A stretch of DNA of 6,026 nt from an uncultured bacterium (GCA_937877385.1 CALGBJ010000064.1:1-6026); one strand, 5' to 3'; numbered from the stretch's first letter, positions 1-5,890 are shown. Translations and numbers: made by a program. The notes: a model not told the origin generated them from the sequence alone.

Positions 1-23
1 CTTAATCCATTAAAGGCGCTAAG

Positions 24-45
24 ATATAAATAGTATATAAATAGT
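24..45. repeat. 11-bp perfect tandem repeat, two copies
   Basis: The unit ATATAAATAGT occurs twice head to tail (24-34 and 35-45) with no mismatch. It lies in gene-free DNA and has no evident function. It is one of several short tandem duplications with different periods in this flank. Confidence 0.9.
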
Positions 46-62
46 ACTCAAAGCGTAAAACT

Positions 63-103
63 CATCCTGTTATCCGACAGGATGCCATATCGGATGATAT
101 GGC
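63..103. repeat. Twin abutting hairpins with complementary loops (REP/REPIN-like)
   Basis: The first hairpin pairs CATCCTGT (63-70) with ACAGGATG (77-84), a perfect 8-bp stem with loop TATCCG (71-76). The second pairs GCCATAT (84-90) with ATATGGC (97-103) around CGGATG (91-96); a further C91-G96 pair can close it to a 4-base loop. The hairpins meet at G84. Loop 1 and loop 2 are complementary (five Watson-Crick pairs plus one G-T/U), so they could kiss, or pair in an alternative helix of about 9 bp (68-76 with 91-99). Paired short palindromes of this kind resemble REP elements mobilised by Y1 (RAYT/IS200-like) transposases, but no transposase is in the window, so that link is inference. There is no T-tract, which argues against a simple terminator. 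Confidence 0.7.
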
Positions 104-169
104 AAATCCAAATCTTAAATCTCAAAACTTAGATAAATCCGAAATCCGAATTTCGAATTTCGGATTTTT
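104..169. repeat. Heptamer-periodic AAATCnn stretch
   Basis: Read in steps of seven, this stretch resolves into related units: AAATCC (six bases), AAATCTT, AAATCTC, AAAACTT, a four-base spacer AGAT, then AAATCCG twice, AATTTCG twice, and GATTTTT. The second half folds into the palindrome listed separately. The same unit style returns downstream of the last gene. Confidence 0.75.
135..169 (+). terminator. 11-bp stem palindrome followed by T-run; possible weak terminator
   Basis: AAATCCGAAAT (135-145) pairs perfectly with ATTTCGGATTT (157-167) around an 11-base loop, and T165-T169 form a short T-run on the + strand. It could end transcription of a gene lying before the window. The stem is AT-rich (three G-C pairs), the T-run is partly used by the stem, and the whole palindrome is also explained by doubled heptamers, so terminator function is uncertain. 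Confidence 0.35.
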
Positions 170-177
170 AATATTTC

Positions 178-201
178 AACTCGTTAACTCGTGAACTCGT
201 T
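178..201. repeat. 8-bp tandem repeat, three copies
   Basis: AACTCGTT, AACTCGTG and AACTCGTT run head to tail at 178-185, 186-193 and 194-201, with a single base difference in the middle copy. This is non-coding microsatellite-like DNA with no recognised function. Confidence 0.85.
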
Positions 202-216
202 AATAGATAATAAAAC

Positions 217-267
217 AATAAATATCAAATAAGTTTCAATAAATTTCAATAAATATCTATAAATATC
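217..267. repeat. 10-bp tandem duplication within an ATAAATATC-rich stretch
   Basis: TTTCAATAAA is tandemly duplicated at 234-243 and 244-253. Around it, ATAAATATC recurs at 218-226, 249-257 and 259-267. It is almost pure A/T and has no open reading frame or hairpin of note. Confidence 0.75.
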
Positions 268-273
268 CCTTTT

Positions 274-312
274 ATTGCCAATTGCCAATTGCCAACTGCC
301 AACTGCTAATTG
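274..312. repeat. 7-bp tandem array (ATTGCCA), five units plus a partial
   Basis: The units are ATTGCCA three times (274-294), ACTGCCA (295-301), ACTGCTA (302-308) and a partial ATTG (309-312). Decay of the unit runs toward the promoter, which begins six bases later at 318. Copy number changes here could shift upstream sequence next to the infC promoter but would not alter its -35/-10 spacing. Confidence 0.9.
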
Positions 313-317
313 TGTGT

Positions 318-346
318 TTGACTTGGTTTTTCTTTTTTGTTAAAAT
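318..346 (+). promoter_or_regulatory. sigma70-type promoter with extended -10, driving infC
   Basis: A TTGACT -35 box (318-323) and a TAAAAT -10 box (341-346) each match the consensus at five of six positions and are 17 bases apart. A TG at 338-339, one base before the -10, makes it an extended -10 promoter. Transcription should start near 352-355, only about 10-13 bases before the infC start codon, giving a nearly leaderless message. It is the only convincing promoter seen and probably serves all five genes. Confidence 0.8.
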
Positions 347-364
347 GAAATCTAAATAAAAGAT

Positions 365-880
365 TTGTTTGAGAAAAAATATAGATTAAACAATCAGATA
401 AAAGCCAGAGAAGTGAGAGTAATTGATGAGGAAGGAAAGAATTTAGGAGTAATGCCTACTTCCCAGGCCTTGGCTTTGGCTTATAAAAAGAATTTGGATT
501 TAGTTGAAATAACCGAAAGAACTTCGCCACCAGTGGCGAAAATAATGAATTTTGGCAAATTTCTTTATCAACAGAAGAGAGCGGTAAAGAAAGAAAAGAA
601 AAGGAAAGAATTGAAAATTATTAGAATCGGTTTCAAAGAAGGCGAGAAAGATTTAGAAACCAAAGCTAAAAAGATTGATGAGTTTTTAAAAGAAGGAGAA
701 AAAATAAGGATAGAAATTCGTTTAAAAGGGAGAGAGAAAAAATTTTTTGACCTTGGCCAGAAGAAACTCCTTTCTTTTTTGGAAAAAATTAGTCAAGAAT
801 ATAGAATTATTCAAGAAATTAGAAAGGCGTCAACTGGCTGGAATTTAGTTATTGATAAAAAGACAGCAAAAAATGCTTAA
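365..880 (+). CDS. infC: Translation initiation factor IF-3, TTG start
   Basis: IF-3 binds the 30S subunit, keeps it apart from 50S and checks the start codon and initiator tRNA. The 171-residue length is normal for the family. The N-domain spans roughly residues 4-75 and includes KIMNFGKFLYQQKR (59-72), which fits the family signature. A lysine-rich linker (72-84) leads to the C-domain (about 85-168), with the recognisable DLETKAKKIDEFL and KGRE segments. The start is non-canonical: upstream in frame are only an ATA (356) and a TAA (353), and the next Met is residue 30, inside the conserved domain, so TTG 365 is the best choice. No Shine-Dalgarno sequence precedes it. In E. coli infC begins with AUU, which lets IF-3 repress its own translation; the TTG here suggests the same logic (inference). 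The usual rpmI-rplT neighbours are missing, and pnp follows with an 8-bp overlap. Confidence 0.95.
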   Translation: MFEKKYRLNNQIKAREVRVIDEEGKNLGVMPTSQALALAYKKNLDLVEITERTSPPVAKIMNFGKFLYQQKRAVKKEKKRKELKIIRIGFKEGEKDLETKAKKIDEFLKEGEKIRIEIRLKGREKKFFDLGQKKLLSFLEKISQEYRIIQEIRKASTGWNLVIDKKTAKNA

Positions 881-2936
881 ATTTGAGAGAAAGATTCAAG
901 GCGAGTCCTTGAGAATAGAGATTAATAAATTTGCTTGCCAAGCAAATACTTCTTTGCTTCTAAAATATCAAGATACAGTTTGTTTAATTGCTTTAGTTTT
1001 TGGTAAGGAAGATTTGTCTCATTTAGATTTTTTGCCTTTTTCTGTAGAATATCGTGAGAGGTATTATGCTGTTGGTAAGATTGGTGGTAGTCGTTTTATT
1101 AGAAGAGAAACTAGGCCTTCGGAAGAGGCAGTTTTAACCGCCAGATTAATAGATAGAAGTTTGCGGCCGCTTTTTCCAGAGAATTTAAGAAGAGAAATTC
1201 AATTGATTATTACCGTTCTTTCTTTAGGTGACTTCGATCCTGATTTTTTGGCTTTGTTTGGTTCTTCTTTGGCTCTTTCTCTTTCAGAGATTCCTTTTGA
1301 AGGGCCGGTGGCTGGCTTGAGAATTATTAGGGAAGGAAACGAAGAAATAATTAATCCAGAATTTTCTTTAAGAGAAAAAGCCGACTTAGATATTTTTGCT
1401 TCTAAAGGCAGTCAAGGATTGTTTAATATGTTAGAGTTAGGAGGAAAAGAAGTGAAAGAGGATGAAGTTATTTCTTCTTTAACAAAAGTTTCTCAGCCAA
1501 TAGATTCTTTGATTGATTTTCAGAAAGAAATTATTGAACAATTAAAGCCCAAAAAAAACAATAGCTTTCTTTTGAAGGTTGAAAATCAGGAAATAGAAAA
1601 AAGGGTTAAAAATTATTTTGCCAAAGAAGAGATAAATTTTGAAGAAGACATTTCTTTAATTAAAGAGAATCTTCTTTCTTCTTTAGAAAGGGAAGGTATT
1701 AACTTTGATGAAAATAATATCTTTCTATTGAATTATTTTTTTAAAAAAGAACTTAAAAAAATTTTTAAAGAGAAAATTCTTAAAGAAGATAAGAGAAGTG
1801 ATGGTCGGCGAGCAGATGAGTTAAGAAAAATGGAATTTTCAGTTGGTTTACTGCCGAGAACTCATGGCTCGGCTTATTTTCAAAAAGGTTTGACAAGGAT
1901 ACTTTCTTCAGTGACTTTAGCTAGTCCTTCTTCTCAATTGTTTCTAGATACCATTGAAATTTCAGGAAAGAAAAGATTTATTCATCATTATAATTTTCCT
2001 CCTTATGCTGGTGGTGAAATTGGCAGTTATGCTCGGCCGCCTGGTCGTCGGGAAATAGGTCATGGCGCTTTAGTAGAAAAGGCCTTGTTGGCGGTTATTC
2101 CTCAAGAAGATATTTTTCCTTATACTATTAGAGTAGTTTCTGAAGTCCTTTCTTCTAATGGTTCTTCTTCGATGGGCTCGGTTTGTGCTTCTTCTTTAGC
2201 TTTAATGGATGCTGGCGTACCAATCAAGAGACCAATTTTTGGTTTGGGGATGGGTTTAGTAGGGGAAATTGATAATCAGTATAAGATTCTTTCTGATATT
2301 CGTGGAGCCGAAGATCATTTTGGCGAAATTGATTTTAAAGTAGCTGGTTCAGAAAAAGGAATAACTGCCTGCCAATTGGATGTTAAAAATAAAGGTTTGA
2401 GTTTAGAAATTATCAGGGAAATTTTAGAGCAGGCAAGAAAGGGCCGAGAAGAAATTTTAAGAGAGAGTCAAAAAGTAATTAAAGAGCCAAGAAAAGAACT
2501 TTCTCCTTATGCCCCGAAAATTGTTTCTTTGACAATTCCTCCAGAAAAAATTGGCCTTTTAGTTGGCACTGGTGGCAGGACAATTAATTCTTTAATTGAA
2601 AAATACCAGTTGGCAGATATTGATATTGAGGAAGATGGCCGAATTTTTATTGCTGGTCAAGAAAAAGAAAATGTTGAAAAGGCAGCTAAAATTATTTTTC
2701 AATTAACTCGCGAATATCAGTTAGGCGAGAAAGTTGTTGGTAGGGTAGCTAAGATTTTAGATTTTGGAGCTATTGTTGAACTTGATAAATTTCATACTGG
2801 TCTTTTACATATTTCAGAGATAAGCAACAAGAGAATAAATAAAGTTAGTGATGTTTTAAAAGAAGGAGAAAAGATTGAAGTAAAAATTATTCGTATTGAT
2901 CCGGATGGGAAGATTGGCCTTTCAATGAAAAGATAA
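873..2936 (+). CDS. pnp: Polyribonucleotide nucleotidyltransferase (PNPase)
   Basis: PNPase degrades RNA 3'-5' using phosphate, releasing nucleoside diphosphates, and can run in reverse to add tails; it acts as a cytoplasmic trimer. With the ATG at 873 it is 687 residues. Domain order is RNase PH 1 (about 5-140, with the FIRR loop at 75-78), helical linker (about 145-300, the most diverged part), RNase PH 2 (about 305-525), KH (about 552-608) and S1 (about 618-687). Residues matching the E. coli active site are present: the GSSSM phosphate-binding segment (430-434), and D481, D487 and K489 in the EDHFGEIDFK segment. The KH loop is GTGG (565-568). The protein ends right after S1, without the longer C-terminal tail of E. 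coli PNPase (711 residues). A TTG at 852 would add seven residues, but homologs begin close to the LKFERKIQG segment, so 873 is preferred. This start overlaps the infC stop by 8 bp, implying coupled translation. The usual rpsO neighbour is absent. Confidence 0.96.
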   Translation: MLKFERKIQGESLRIEINKFACQANTSLLLKYQDTVCLIALVFGKEDLSHLDFLPFSVEYRERYYAVGKIGGSRFIRRETRPSEEAVLTARLIDRSLRPLFPENLRREIQLIITVLSLGDFDPDFLALFGSSLALSLSEIPFEGPVAGLRIIREGNEEIINPEFSLREKADLDIFASKGSQGLFNMLELGGKEVKEDEVISSLTKVSQPIDSLIDFQKEIIEQLKPKKNNSFLLKVENQEIEKRVKNYFAKEEINFEEDISLIKENLLSSLEREGINFDENNIFLLNYFFKKELKKIFKEKILKEDKRSDGRRADELRKMEFSVGLLPRTHGSAYFQKGLTRILSSVTLASPSSQLFLDTIEISGKKRFIHHYNFPPYAGGEIGSYARPPGRREIGHGALVEKALLAVIPQEDIFPYTIRVVSEVLSSNGSSSMGSVCASSLALMDAGVPIKRPIFGLGMGLVGEIDNQYKILSDIRGAEDHFGEIDFKVAGSEKGITACQLDVKNKGLSLEIIREILEQARKGREEILRESQKVIKEPRKELSPYAPKIVSLTIPPEKIGLLVGTGGRTINSLIEKYQLADIDIEEDGRIFIAGQEKENVEKAAKIIFQLTREYQLGEKVVGRVAKILDFGAIVELDKFHTGLLHISEISNKRINKVSDVLKEGEKIEVKIIRIDPDGKIGLSMKR

Positions 2937-2958
2937 AAGTTTATTTATCAAAGAGATT

Positions 2959-3444
2959 ATGAAAGAGAAAATATTTTTTCATTCTTATCGAAAAGGTAAA
3001 ATTAGTTTGGACCAAGTAGTTGAAGAGTTGTTTTCTTTTATTAAAGAAGAACCCTCTTTTCATTATAATCTAGCTATTGGTACTGATTCAGAACGACACA
3101 ATGAAGAAGATGAATTTGTCAGCGCTATTATTATTCATCGTTTTGGTCGAGGAGGAAGATATTTTTGGCGAAGAGTTTATTTGCCAAGATCAAGAACGAT
3201 GAGAGAGAGGATTTATAACGAAGTGCTTTTTTCTTTGTCTATTGCTCAGGAATTAGTGAAAAGACTTAAATCTTGGGCTAATAAATTTGATTTCTCTTTA
3301 GAGATTCATGTTGATATCGGTTTGAATGGTCCAACTAAGGCAATGGTTCAGGAGGTAATTAATTTGGTTAAAGGTAATGGTTTTAAAGTTAAAACCAAAC
3401 CAGAATCTTTTGGTGCCTCTAATGTGGCTGATAGATTAATATGA
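2959..3444 (+). CDS. YkuK/DUF458 family RNase H-like protein
   Basis: This 161-residue protein resembles the DUF458 family (B. subtilis YkuK), which is assigned an RNase H-like fold; its substrate is not established. Visible family segments are IGTDSE (40-45), the Arg-rich RRVYLPRSRTMRERI stretch (71-85), HVDIG (117-121) and the C-terminal FGASNVAD (151-158). Acidic residues D43, E88, D119 and D158 are spaced as expected for an RNase H-type metal site, though assigning them as catalytic is inference. There is no signal peptide or membrane segment. It starts 22 bases after pnp with a weak purine-rich AAGAGA (2951-2956) very close to the ATG, and its TGA stop overlaps the next start as ATGA. 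Its position after PNPase suggests a role in RNA processing or decay, but this is not shown by sequence alone. Confidence 0.85.
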   Translation: MKEKIFFHSYRKGKISLDQVVEELFSFIKEEPSFHYNLAIGTDSERHNEEDEFVSAIIIHRFGRGGRYFWRRVYLPRSRTMRERIYNEVLFSLSIAQELVKRLKSWANKFDFSLEIHVDIGLNGPTKAMVQEVINLVKGNGFKVKTKPESFGASNVADRLI

Positions 3445-4094
3445 AAGGCATTCCCACTCAAAAAATTTTGAAAATTAAAAATGTCAATAGAGGAGTGATG
3501 TTTTTAGAGGACGGATCTTTGGCTAAAGTTTTGGCTATCGATGGCGTCAATCTCTCTTTAAAATCAGAAGAAGAAAAACAAGTTATTGCCAGTCAATTTC
3601 AGTCCTTTTTAAATTCTTTAGATTTTGATTTGCAAATCGTTGTTCATTCGAGGCAAAAAAACTTGGCCGGCTATATTAGAAATTTGGAGAAGAGATTAGG
3701 AGAAACGACAGAAGAATTAATGCAAACCCAAATGAGAGAGTATATTGAATTTTTAAAATATTTAGGCAAGACCGGCAGTATTATGAGAAAAGATTTTTTT
3801 GTGGTTGTTTCTTATAGGCCTTTTATTGTCAGCAAAGAAGGACTTTTGACAAAATTTAAGTCGCTTTTTTCCAAAAAAGAAAAAACAAAAGAGGAAAAAA
3901 GTGAAGAGGATAAACTTAGTCAAGAGAAGAAGGTAGAACAATTAAATCAGAGGGTTGATTTAGTGGTTGATGGTTTAACAAATATTGGTTTAAATGTTAT
4001 TATTTTAGAGACCAAAGAGATTATTGAATTGTTTTATAACCTTTACAATCCTGGTTTGGTAGAAATAAATAATTTAGAAGTTTTATCAAGATGA
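3441..4094 (+). CDS. TraC-like protein, VirB4 N-terminal-type partner
   Basis: This 217-residue protein resembles the TraC-like domain proteins that precede VirB4-type ATPases in Candidate Phyla Radiation genomes and match the N-terminal part of longer conjugation ATPases. The N-terminal part (about 12-75) has the EDGSLAKVLAIDGVNLSLKS pattern and a predicted beta/alpha segment ending in DFDLQIVVHS. A helical region (75-110), an FFVVVSYRPF strand (119-128), a strongly charged Lys/Glu linker (about 140-168) and a C-terminal segment with ETKEIIELFYNLYNP (190-204) follow. No Walker motifs or membrane segments are seen. It begins inside the previous gene's stop (ATGA, 3441-3444), so translation is probably coupled. 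Its own TGA stop lies in the same frame as the following ATPase, nine bases before that gene's ATG. Likely role: accessory or docking part of a type IV secretion motor (inference). Confidence 0.8.
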   Translation: MKGIPTQKILKIKNVNRGVMFLEDGSLAKVLAIDGVNLSLKSEEEKQVIASQFQSFLNSLDFDLQIVVHSRQKNLAGYIRNLEKRLGETTEELMQTQMREYIEFLKYLGKTGSIMRKDFFVVVSYRPFIVSKEGLLTKFKSLFSKKEKTKEEKSEEDKLSQEKKVEQLNQRVDLVVDGLTNIGLNVIILETKEIIELFYNLYNPGLVEINNLEVLSR

Positions 4095-4100
4095 ATTAAA

Positions 4101-5885
4101 ATGTTTTTAAAAGATAAATTTTCTTCTCAAGAAGAGAAAATTGAAATTCCTCAAGTTCTTCCTCAAAAAGAGGAAGTTTTGAAAGATCTCTTGGCGCCGG
4201 CGGCAGTTGAAGTTGCTCCTAATTATTTAAAATTGGGTAGTTTTTATGCCAAAACTTTTTTTGTTTTCTCTTATGCTAAATATCTTGACTTTGGTTGGCT
4301 TCAATCGTTGATTTCTTTGAATGAAATTTTTGATCTCTCAATATTTTTTCATCCGATTGATACTTCTCAAGCCCTTAAACAATTAAGAAAAAAAATTGCT
4401 CAAATAGAAGCCCAAATTATAGAAGATGAGGAAAAAGGTAAAGTGAGAGATCCTTCTTTGGAAATAGCCCAAAGAAACATTGAAAGATTGAGAGACGCTT
4501 TACAATCAGCTGAAGAGAAACTTTTTCATGTTTCTCTTTATGTTACTATTTGGGCAGAGGATTTGACTTCTTTAAAGAGGAAAGAACAAGACGTTCTTCT
4601 TCTTTTCAAGAATAGAATGATTTATGTTAAGCCAGCCATTTTCCAGCACTTAGAAGGAGTCAATTCTACTTTTCCTTTGGGAGTTGATGAATTAGAAGTT
4701 TACAATACTTTAGATACTCTACCGGCTTCGGCTTTTTTTCCTTTTGTTTCAGCCGATCTTTCGCCGGGATTATTTTTCAAGGGCAGTGAGGAAGAGGCTA
4801 TTCTTTATGGTATAAATATTGTTAGCCAATCACCGGTTATTTTTGATAGGTTCTCTTTAGAAAATGCTAATATGCTTATTTTGGCTACTTCTGGCGCTGG
4901 CAAAAGTTATTTTGCTAAGTTAGAGATTATTCGTTCTTTGATGCTTGGTCGAGAAATAATTATTATTGATCCAGAAAATGAATATAAACTCCTTTCAGAA
5001 AAATTAGGAGGGAGTTTCTTCCCGGTTTCTATTGCCTCTGAATACAATATCAATCCTTTTGATTTACCAAGAGAGATGGGCGAGAGTACTGAAGAACTGC
5101 TCAAGTCAAATATTTTGGATTTAACTACTTTGTTGAAAATGATTATTAAAGATATTACTTCTGGCGAGGAAGCTGTTTTAGATAGAGCGATTTTAGAAAC
5201 TTATCGTTCAAGAGACATTACTCCAGAAACTGATCTTAGTAAAGGAAAAATTGAGTTTCCTACTTTAAGTGATTTAGCTGAAGTTCTTTACAATATGGAA
5301 GGAGGTAAAAGATTGGCTGAAAATCTTTATCCTTATACCAAAGGAAGTTTTGCTGGTTTTTTAAATCAGCCGACCAACGTTGATTTAACTAACAAATTAG
5401 TTGTTTTTAGTTTAAGAGATTTAGAAGAAGAATTGAGGCCTATAGCAATGTTTTTGACTTTGAATTTTATCTGGAAAGCAATTAGAGGCAATCTCAAAAG
5501 GAGGTTGGTTTTAATTGATGAGGCCTGGTATTTAATGAAATATCCTGATAGCGCTAATTTTCTTGCTGGTTTGGCAAAAAGAGGCAGGAAGTATCAGCTT
5601 GGTTTGACTGTTATCACTCAAAACATTAGTGATTTTCTTAATTCTCCTTATGGGATGCCGATTATTAGCAATAGCGCTTTGCAAATGTTGATGAAGCAGT
5701 CACCGGCTAATGTTGATTTGATTCAAAAAACTTTTCATTTATCTTCGGCTGCTAAAGCCCTTTTGCCTCAACTTGATGTTGGTGAGGGTGTTTTTATTGC
5801 TGGTTTAAGGCAGGCCTTGATTAAAGTTGTTTCTTCTTATGTTGAACACGAAATTGCTTCTACCTCTCGTCCCCAGCCAGCGTAA
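4101..5885 (+). CDS. virB4: VirB4-type type IV secretion/conjugation ATPase
   Basis: VirB4 proteins are hexameric ATPases at the cytoplasmic face of type IV secretion systems that power pilus assembly or DNA/protein export. This 594-residue protein has an N-terminal region (about 28-225) of the CagE/TrbE-type fold, including a long charged helical stretch (about 88-142) likely to be coiled coil. The RecA-like motor follows: Walker A ATSGAGKS (262-269), DPENEY (290-295), Walker B RLVLIDEAW (468-476, D473 and E474), an Arg-rich LAKRGRKY (491-498) and the TQN motif (506-508). All key residues are intact, so the motor looks functional. No membrane segment is seen. The ATG is six bases after the previous stop, with little or no Shine-Dalgarno signal. 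No other secretion genes (PrgI-like, VirB6, VirD4) are in the window, so the substrate and even the assembled apparatus are unknown. Confidence 0.93.
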   Translation: MFLKDKFSSQEEKIEIPQVLPQKEEVLKDLLAPAAVEVAPNYLKLGSFYAKTFFVFSYAKYLDFGWLQSLISLNEIFDLSIFFHPIDTSQALKQLRKKIAQIEAQIIEDEEKGKVRDPSLEIAQRNIERLRDALQSAEEKLFHVSLYVTIWAEDLTSLKRKEQDVLLLFKNRMIYVKPAIFQHLEGVNSTFPLGVDELEVYNTLDTLPASAFFPFVSADLSPGLFFKGSEEEAILYGINIVSQSPVIFDRFSLENANMLILATSGAGKSYFAKLEIIRSLMLGREIIIIDPENEYKLLSEKLGGSFFPVSIASEYNINPFDLPREMGESTEELLKSNILDLTTLLKMIIKDITSGEEAVLDRAILETYRSRDITPETDLSKGKIEFPTLSDLAEVLYNMEGGKRLAENLYPYTKGSFAGFLNQPTNVDLTNKLVVFSLRDLEEELRPIAMFLTLNFIWKAIRGNLKRRLVLIDEAWYLMKYPDSANFLAGLAKRGRKYQLGLTVITQNISDFLNSPYGMPIISNSALQMLMKQSPANVDLIQKTFHLSSAAKALLPQLDVGEGVFIAGLRQALIKVVSSYVEHEIASTSRPQPA

Positions 5886-5890
5886 TTGCG

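Noticed and set aside
82..132. Short ATG-initiated frame in the upstream flank
   Set aside because: It has only about 16 codons, lies across the hairpin and heptamer repeats, and has no binding site.
274..312. CRISPR array
   Set aside because: The 7-bp units are directly tandem with no spacers; the same applies to the array at 5891-5921.
852..872. TTG 852 as the start of pnp
   Set aside because: It would add seven non-conserved residues and deepen the overlap with infC; the in-frame ATG at 873 lies just before the conserved N-terminal segment.
1736..1748. T7-A6 run in pnp as a terminator or promoter
   Set aside because: It encodes ordinary linker residues of PNPase, has no G-C stem, and similar A/T runs are scattered through the coding regions.
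3442..4094. UGA read as glycine (Gracilibacteria/Absconditabacteria code)
   Set aside because: Two genes end in TGA and one TGA separates two in-frame genes, which raised the idea. But no internal TGA occurs in any conserved glycine codon of infC, pnp or virB4, and the DUF458 protein ends naturally at its TGA.
4907..5104. 65-codon open frame on the - strand
   Set aside because: It lies wholly inside the VirB4 motor domain opposite Walker A and conserved segments, has no promoter or binding site, and its product resembles nothing known; it is a shadow of the + strand gene.
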